A stretch of 9,351 nt of DNA from Lysobacterales bacterium (GTDB lineage: Bacteria; Pseudomonadota; Gammaproteobacteria; Xanthomonadales; Marinicellaceae), in NCBI GenBank assembly GCA_015494035.1, contig WGBZ01000174.1, positions 1 through 9,351 on the forward strand, in the 5' to 3' direction. Of this stretch, positions 5,897 through 9,351 are shown in pieces. Below the pieces are notes generated by a model. That model ran no database searches and was not told where the DNA came from. It worked only from the letters and a program-made list of their open reading frames with translations. Positions within the stretch are counted from its first letter, which is position 1, and each line of letters starts with the position of its first letter. The translations under genes were made by a program, and so were the position numbers.

Positions 5897-7843
5897 GTGA
5901 AAACTCATTCAATTGCCCCCTTGCTCACACTGCTGGCCTGCGGTCTAGTGGCCACTGGCACACAGGCTGCCGGCCTGTCTATCAACGGTTCCAACCCGGT
6001 TGCGACCACCGCCAACATCGATTACGACCTGGCCAACAATCGCATTGATGTGTCTGTGGCCGAGCCTTTTTTCTGCACCAATTTTGGCAGCTCCAACCTC
6101 CCCATCAGCTTGCGTATTTTTGACCCTAACAACGAATCACCGGCGCCGCTGACCGGTTTGCAAAGCATTCAATACGATGTGGCCAGCAACAGCCTGAACG
6201 TGATCGGCGACAGCACCCTGGTGTGCATGGATGCCGCAGGCACGGTTTCCGATGGAGGCACAAGCGATGTCATTTTTGCCCACGGTTTTGAAGCGCCCGG
6301 CGGCGCCAGCAATTCAGACATTGCGGTTAACTACACCGCTAGCGGCAACACCGTGGCGGCGGGTTTCAATTTTGTCTATCACATCACCGCTGTTAACAAC
6401 GGCACCGACCTGGCGCATTTCAACCTGACGGACTTTTTCCCCAAATCCGGCAACTTCGATCCGGCTCTGGGCAGCGGCACCTGGAGCTGCGCGGTGGTCA
6501 ACGGCTCATCGGCCAATGCCTCCTGCGGCACCAATACCACCGGCACCGATGTGGTGGATGTTGTCGATGCGATCCTGGATGCCGGCGACTCCATTGATAT
6601 TACCGTCACCCGGCCGGTCATCAATAACAGCGCGGCCCTGCCACAAACTCTGACCCTCAATGCCGCAGCGCTGGTGGCTCCGCAGTACACCGACAGCGTG
6701 CTGGGCAACAACGTGGACAGCTTCAGCCTTAACGTGGTAAACAACCAACCACCGACCATCACGGCCATCGCCGATCAAACGATTCTGGAAGACAATTCCA
6801 CCGCGGCTTTGCCTTTCAGCATCAGCGATGTGGAAACCGCTGTCACCTGCCTAGGTAATGTCACGGCTTCCAGCTCGGATACGGCCATTATTCCGACCTC
6901 AGGCATTGTGATTGCCGACACGGGCAATGGCACGGATTGCACGGTGACCGTTACACCGGCTGGCAATGCCAATGGTTCGGCCGTGGTGAGCGTGGTGGTG
7001 AATGATGGCACTACCTCAATCAACAGTGATTTCACCGTTAACATTACGCCGGTCAACGATAAACCGGCCTTCAGCGTCAGCCCAACGGTGATTGTCGATG
7101 GCCCTTATGCACCCTCTGGTACTGGCGCGGCCACGAAAAGTGCCGAAACGCCTGCGGCCACCGTCACCGCTTTTGCCACCGTGGATAGCTTTGGCGCCCC
7201 CGACGAAGACAGCAGCCAGCAGGTGCAAGCCTACACCGTGACGGTGGTGTCCGACCCCAATGGCGTTATCGCCCTGGACGGCTTCACCAATGAACCCATC
7301 ATCAGCCTGGCTAACGATGGCACACTCAATTACGCTCTCTCTGGTAGTTTTGGCACCGCCACTTTTGAAGCCGTGCTGCAGGACAACGGCGGCACCGCCA
7401 ATGGCGGCATTGACCTGTCCGACCCGGTTTCCTTCAGCATCGACGTGCCCGCACCTAACCCGTCACTGCAGCTGGACAAAACCGTTTATGGTTCCTGGGA
7501 CAACGGCGCGGGTTGCCCCAATGCCGGTGAAAACGTCAGTAACGTGGCCGGCGCGGTCATCACCTATTGTTTTACGGTCACCAACACCGGCGATGTGCAC
7601 CTGGACATCAACACACTGGATGACACCGACCTTGGCCTGAGCCTGAATGACCTGACACTGATTGGCAACCCGTCCTTGCCGCTGGCCCCGGGTGCCAGCG
7701 CCACCTGGTATGTGGAAAGCAACATCAATGGCACTTTGACCAACCATGCTAACGCAGCCGGCACGCCAGTGGATGCCAACAACACGCCATTGGGCTTCCC
7801 CGATGCCACCGATAGCGACACGGCAAACGTGACCCAGCTCTAA
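5897..7843 (+). CDS. Secreted multidomain protein with DUF11-like and Ig/cadherin-like repeats
   Basis: The 648-residue product is probably exported and acts outside the cytoplasm, perhaps in adhesion or envelope structure; its function is unknown. A signal peptide MKTHSIAPLLTLLACGLVATGTQA precedes residue 25. Next come an N-terminal beta region; the motif DVIFAHGFE (124-132), like the IFxxGFE seen in many exported Xanthomonadales-type proteins; a DUF11-like module (about 140-280); and an Ig/cadherin-like module starting NQPPTITAIADQTILEDNS (about 283). A further beta module begins at NDKPAFSV (about 386), and a final DUF11-type module (about 520-648) contains TNTGDVHLDI. I see no LPXTG or PEP-CTERM tail. 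GTG at 5897 is preferred because AAGGA (5885-5889) sits 7 nt ahead and gives a short signal peptide. ATG at 5882 is in frame but overlaps that site, and ATG at 5798 has no support. Composition is rich in Asn, Thr, Asp and Val. Confidence 0.85.
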   Translation: MKTHSIAPLLTLLACGLVATGTQAAGLSINGSNPVATTANIDYDLANNRIDVSVAEPFFCTNFGSSNLPISLRIFDPNNESPAPLTGLQSIQYDVASNSLNVIGDSTLVCMDAAGTVSDGGTSDVIFAHGFEAPGGASNSDIAVNYTASGNTVAAGFNFVYHITAVNNGTDLAHFNLTDFFPKSGNFDPALGSGTWSCAVVNGSSANASCGTNTTGTDVVDVVDAILDAGDSIDITVTRPVINNSAALPQTLTLNAAALVAPQYTDSVLGNNVDSFSLNVVNNQPPTITAIADQTILEDNSTAALPFSISDVETAVTCLGNVTASSSDTAIIPTSGIVIADTGNGTDCTVTVTPAGNANGSAVVSVVVNDGTTSINSDFTVNITPVNDKPAFSVSPTVIVDGPYAPSGTGAATKSAETPAATVTAFATVDSFGAPDEDSSQQVQAYTVTVVSDPNGVIALDGFTNEPIISLANDGTLNYALSGSFGTATFEAVLQDNGGTANGGIDLSDPVSFSIDVPAPNPSLQLDKTVYGSWDNGAGCPNAGENVSNVAGAVITYCFTVTNTGDVHLDINTLDDTDLGLSLNDLTLIGNPSLPLAPGASATWYVESNINGTLTNHANAAGTPVDANNTPLGFPDATDSDTANVTQL

Positions 7844-7847
7844 AGAC

Positions 7848-7866
7848 GCTCTGACCGGATCAGAGC
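7848..7866 (+). other. Hairpin just after the surface-protein stop codon
   Basis: GCTCTGA and TCAGAGC form a perfect 7-bp stem around a 5-base loop, starting five bases after the stop codon. No T-run follows, so it is more likely a 3'-end stabilising stem than a terminator by itself. The real terminator is about 50 bp further on. Confidence 0.55.
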
Positions 7867-7913
7867 ATTCCCAAGCGGACAAACCAAACGCCCTCCGGCG
7901 AAAGAGCCACATG

Positions 7914-7941
7914 AAAAAGCCCCAAATCATGGGGCTTTTTT
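7914..7941. terminator. Bidirectional rho-independent terminator
   Basis: A 10-bp stem AAAAAGCCCC/GGGGCTTTTT with a 7-base loop is followed by T residues on the plus strand; the reverse complement is equally well formed. It lies between the convergent surface-protein gene (ends 7843) and channel gene (ends 7992) and can stop transcription from both sides. Confidence 0.93.
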
Positions 7942-7991
7942 CGTTTATAGACCATCGCTAGAGGCCATCGTCTGCAGGCGTTCTCGGTGGG

Positions 7992-9179
7992 TTAATGCTT
8001 GCCCTTAGCCACTTTCAGGTGACCGGTGCTGTTGTCAATCTGCAAGGGGAAATGGCAGTGCGGGCATTCGGTTTGCACAAAAACCCGAACTTCGTGGGAA
8101 ATTTCCTTGATAATCAAGTTGGCGTCCGAGGGCGGTATGCCCAGTTCCTCGGCGAGATTGCGGAGTTTTTTGCGCTCCTTCTTGTCCAGTTGCCCATCGG
8201 CCATCATGGCCATGACCCGGGCCCGAAACACTTCACGTCGGCGGTTGATCTCGTAGGAAAAACCGGAAGCCAGAATCGCCGCGGGTAAAGCGGCCATGGC
8301 TACGCCGATGAGCACAATAAAGGTGCCAAAGGCCTTGCCCGGCGGCGTCACTGGCACCACGTCACCATAGCCTACTGTGGTCAGCGTCACCGCCGCCCAC
8401 CAAATGGCTCGCAACACCGTGCCGAAGGCTTCCGGCTGCTCGTCGCCTTCCACCATGTGGATGCCCGCCGCCGCCATGACAATCAGCATCCCGAGAATAA
8501 AAAAGGCCGAAGCCAGGGTGCCTTTTTCCTGTTTCAACACAGAGACCATCAGGTCCATGCTGCGAGAGTAGCGCGTCAGCTTGAAAACCCGGATCAGACG
8601 AAATCCACGCAATATCATCAAATCGCGATAGACCAACATGCCAAACCAGACCGGGGCCACGGCCAGCAAGTCAACAATCGCCATGGGGGTTAGCATGTAG
8701 CGCAAACGCCCCTTGAACGGAGAGCGGAAGCGTTTATCGGGTGATTCCACCGAGACCCAAACACGCACGATGTATTCCACCGTAAAGACGGCCAGGGAGA
8801 AAACCTCAAGGGTGGTAAAAAAATGCCGGTAGCGGGAAAAGATTTTCGGGTCGGACTCAAGAATAACGGCCACCACGTTGACCAGAATCAGGCCCATCAG
8901 CGACACCCGGATCAGTCTAGCCATGCGGTTGGCTTTTTCTTTTTCCAGTATCTGAAACAGCCGTTTGCGCCAGTAAAACCAGGCATTGGAAAAGCTTCTG
9001 GTGGATTCTCTATCTGAATCCTTGGCGGAACGCCTGGAAACACCCGCCTTCTCCTGAGCGCTTGCCTTCACAGGCTTTTCTTTGGCACGCCCGGCGCCCT
9101 TCTCGCCACTGGCAGGCCGGGAACCCATGGCTGGCTTTTCTTTTTCGCCTCCAGGCGTTGTGCTGTTCTGATGCGTCAT
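7992..9179 (-). CDS. Six-helix voltage-gated-type potassium channel with cytoplasmic tail
   Basis: A tetrameric inner-membrane K+ channel of the ion_trans family is predicted. In the 395 residues, an extended Lys/Glu-rich N-terminal region (1-65) looks disordered. S1 is at about 89-108, S2 at 121-142, S3 at 161-183, and S4 at about 186-208 with regularly spaced positive residues (RGFRLIRVFKLTRYSR). S5 is at 221-243, the pore helix at about 254-267, the filter TVGYGD at 268-273 and S6 at 283-305. The filter is the canonical K+-selective one. After S6 a charged segment (MMADGQLDKKERKKLRNLAEELGI, split over 325-348) resembles an EF-hand or TerB-like helix pair. The tail carries one CPHC (372-375). 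No RCK/TrkA-N domain is present. The ATG at 9179 lacks a good ribosome binding site; Met18 is an alternative. A candidate promoter lies at 9218-9246. It is convergent with the surface-protein gene. Confidence 0.92.
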   Translation of the reverse strand: MTHQNSTTPGGEKEKPAMGSRPASGEKGAGRAKEKPVKASAQEKAGVSRRSAKDSDRESTRSFSNAWFYWRKRLFQILEKEKANRMARLIRVSLMGLILVNVVAVILESDPKIFSRYRHFFTTLEVFSLAVFTVEYIVRVWVSVESPDKRFRSPFKGRLRYMLTPMAIVDLLAVAPVWFGMLVYRDLMILRGFRLIRVFKLTRYSRSMDLMVSVLKQEKGTLASAFFILGMLIVMAAAGIHMVEGDEQPEAFGTVLRAIWWAAVTLTTVGYGDVVPVTPPGKAFGTFIVLIGVAMAALPAAILASGFSYEINRRREVFRARVMAMMADGQLDKKERKKLRNLAEELGIPPSDANLIIKEISHEVRVFVQTECPHCHFPLQIDNSTGHLKVAKGKH

Positions 9180-9191
9180 GGGTGGTTAGGG

Positions 9192-9219
9192 ATGGGCAAG
9201 ATAAAGGATTATGGGCAAG
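9192..9219. repeat. Two 9-bp direct repeats upstream of the channel gene
   Basis: ATGGGCAAG occurs at 9192-9200 and again at 9211-9219, with a 19-bp period, close to two helical turns. The pair lies between the candidate promoter and the channel start codon; the distal copy touches the -10 box. This layout suits a regulator binding one face of the DNA, but a chance repeat is possible. Confidence 0.4.
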
Positions 9220-9246
9220 CATAACCGCCCAGCCACACCCAATCAA
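9218..9246 (-). promoter_or_regulatory. Candidate sigma-70 promoter of the channel gene
   Basis: Minus strand: TTGATT (9246-9241), a 17-bp spacer, then TATGCT (9223-9218). Each box matches consensus at 4 of 6 positions with ideal spacing. A start near 9211 would give a leader of about 30 nt before the ATG at 9179. Confidence 0.45.
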
Positions 9247-9269
9247 TGGTCTGTTCAGCTCAGTTCTTT

Positions 9270-9305
9270 TAGAGAAGCTCTGATTGAATCTGGCGCGAGC
9301 AGATT
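9270..9305 (-). repeat. Dispersed 36-bp repeat, copy 2
   Basis: Inverted copy of 4892-4927 with two differences, keeping the AATCTG/CAGATT stem. One difference changes the second mini-stem from AAGC/GCTT to AATC/GCTT. It lies just upstream of the channel gene's promoter candidate, so this copy is not between convergent genes. Its outer edge reads CTAA where copy 1 has CTAG. Confidence 0.85.
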
Positions 9306-9351
9306 GTCGTGAAAAATCGTTCAGTTCAAGGCGCAAGCCGCACGCAATAGC
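9306..9351. repeat. Probable continuation of the repeat to the contig end
   Basis: The final 46 bases hold no gene and run directly on from repeat copy 2. They begin GTCGTGAAAAATCG and are absent next to copy 1. A contig ending here suggests that the assembler stopped inside a longer multicopy repeat, of which copy 1 is a shortened form. That reading is inference; only two partial copies are visible. Confidence 0.45.

Noticed and set aside
1..9351. CRISPR array, tRNA, rRNA, defence or biosynthetic cluster
   Set aside because: No regularly spaced repeats, no RNA gene signatures and no matching gene sets were seen on either strand.

Overview
This window looks like a complete short contig from a Gammaproteobacterium. 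Hfq, HflX, Mpl and RluE are all of the gammaproteobacterial type, and the coding sequence is fairly GC-rich with many GTG and CTG codons. The order cannot be fixed from sequence alone. Bases 1-20 are not genomic: they match the Nextera/Tn5 library adapter. The last about 80 bases belong to an interspersed repeat, so both contig edges look like sequencing or assembly boundaries.

Layout. (1) 21-1826, minus strand: tusA-like, then hfq, then hflX, with hflX cut off by the contig start. hfq has its own perfect -10 box, a predicted nested hairpin at the start of its leader, and an A-rich AAYAAYAA Hfq-binding motif just before its ribosome binding site, which suggests autoregulation. miaA, the usual upstream neighbour of hfq, is absent. 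(2) 1951-4036, plus strand: mpl (murein peptide recycling) and rluE (23S rRNA pseudouridine synthase), one base apart and probably cotranscribed. (3) 4037-4887: an intact-looking 851-bp IS5-family element with 20-bp inverted repeats and a CTAG target duplication. It sits exactly at the rluE stop codon, and its transposase is split over two frames joined by a -1 slippery run. (4) 4892-4927: one copy of a short repeat whose second, inverted copy is at 9270-9305. (5) 4925-5605, minus strand: a small secreted protein of unknown function. (6) 5897-7843, plus strand: a 648-residue secreted protein of DUF11 and Ig/cadherin-like modules, followed by a strong bidirectional terminator. (7) 7992-9179, minus strand: a six-helix voltage-gated-type potassium channel with an extra cytoplasmic tail, preceded by a candidate promoter and a 9-bp direct repeat.

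Most of the genes are housekeeping: RNA regulation, ribosome rescue, sulfur transfer, wall recycling and rRNA modification. No defence system, CRISPR array, tRNA or rRNA was found. The most informative observations are the hfq leader, the frameshifted IS at the rluE stop, and the repeat. If the IS is removed, the repeat exactly fills the gap between two convergent genes and is itself bracketed by CTAG.
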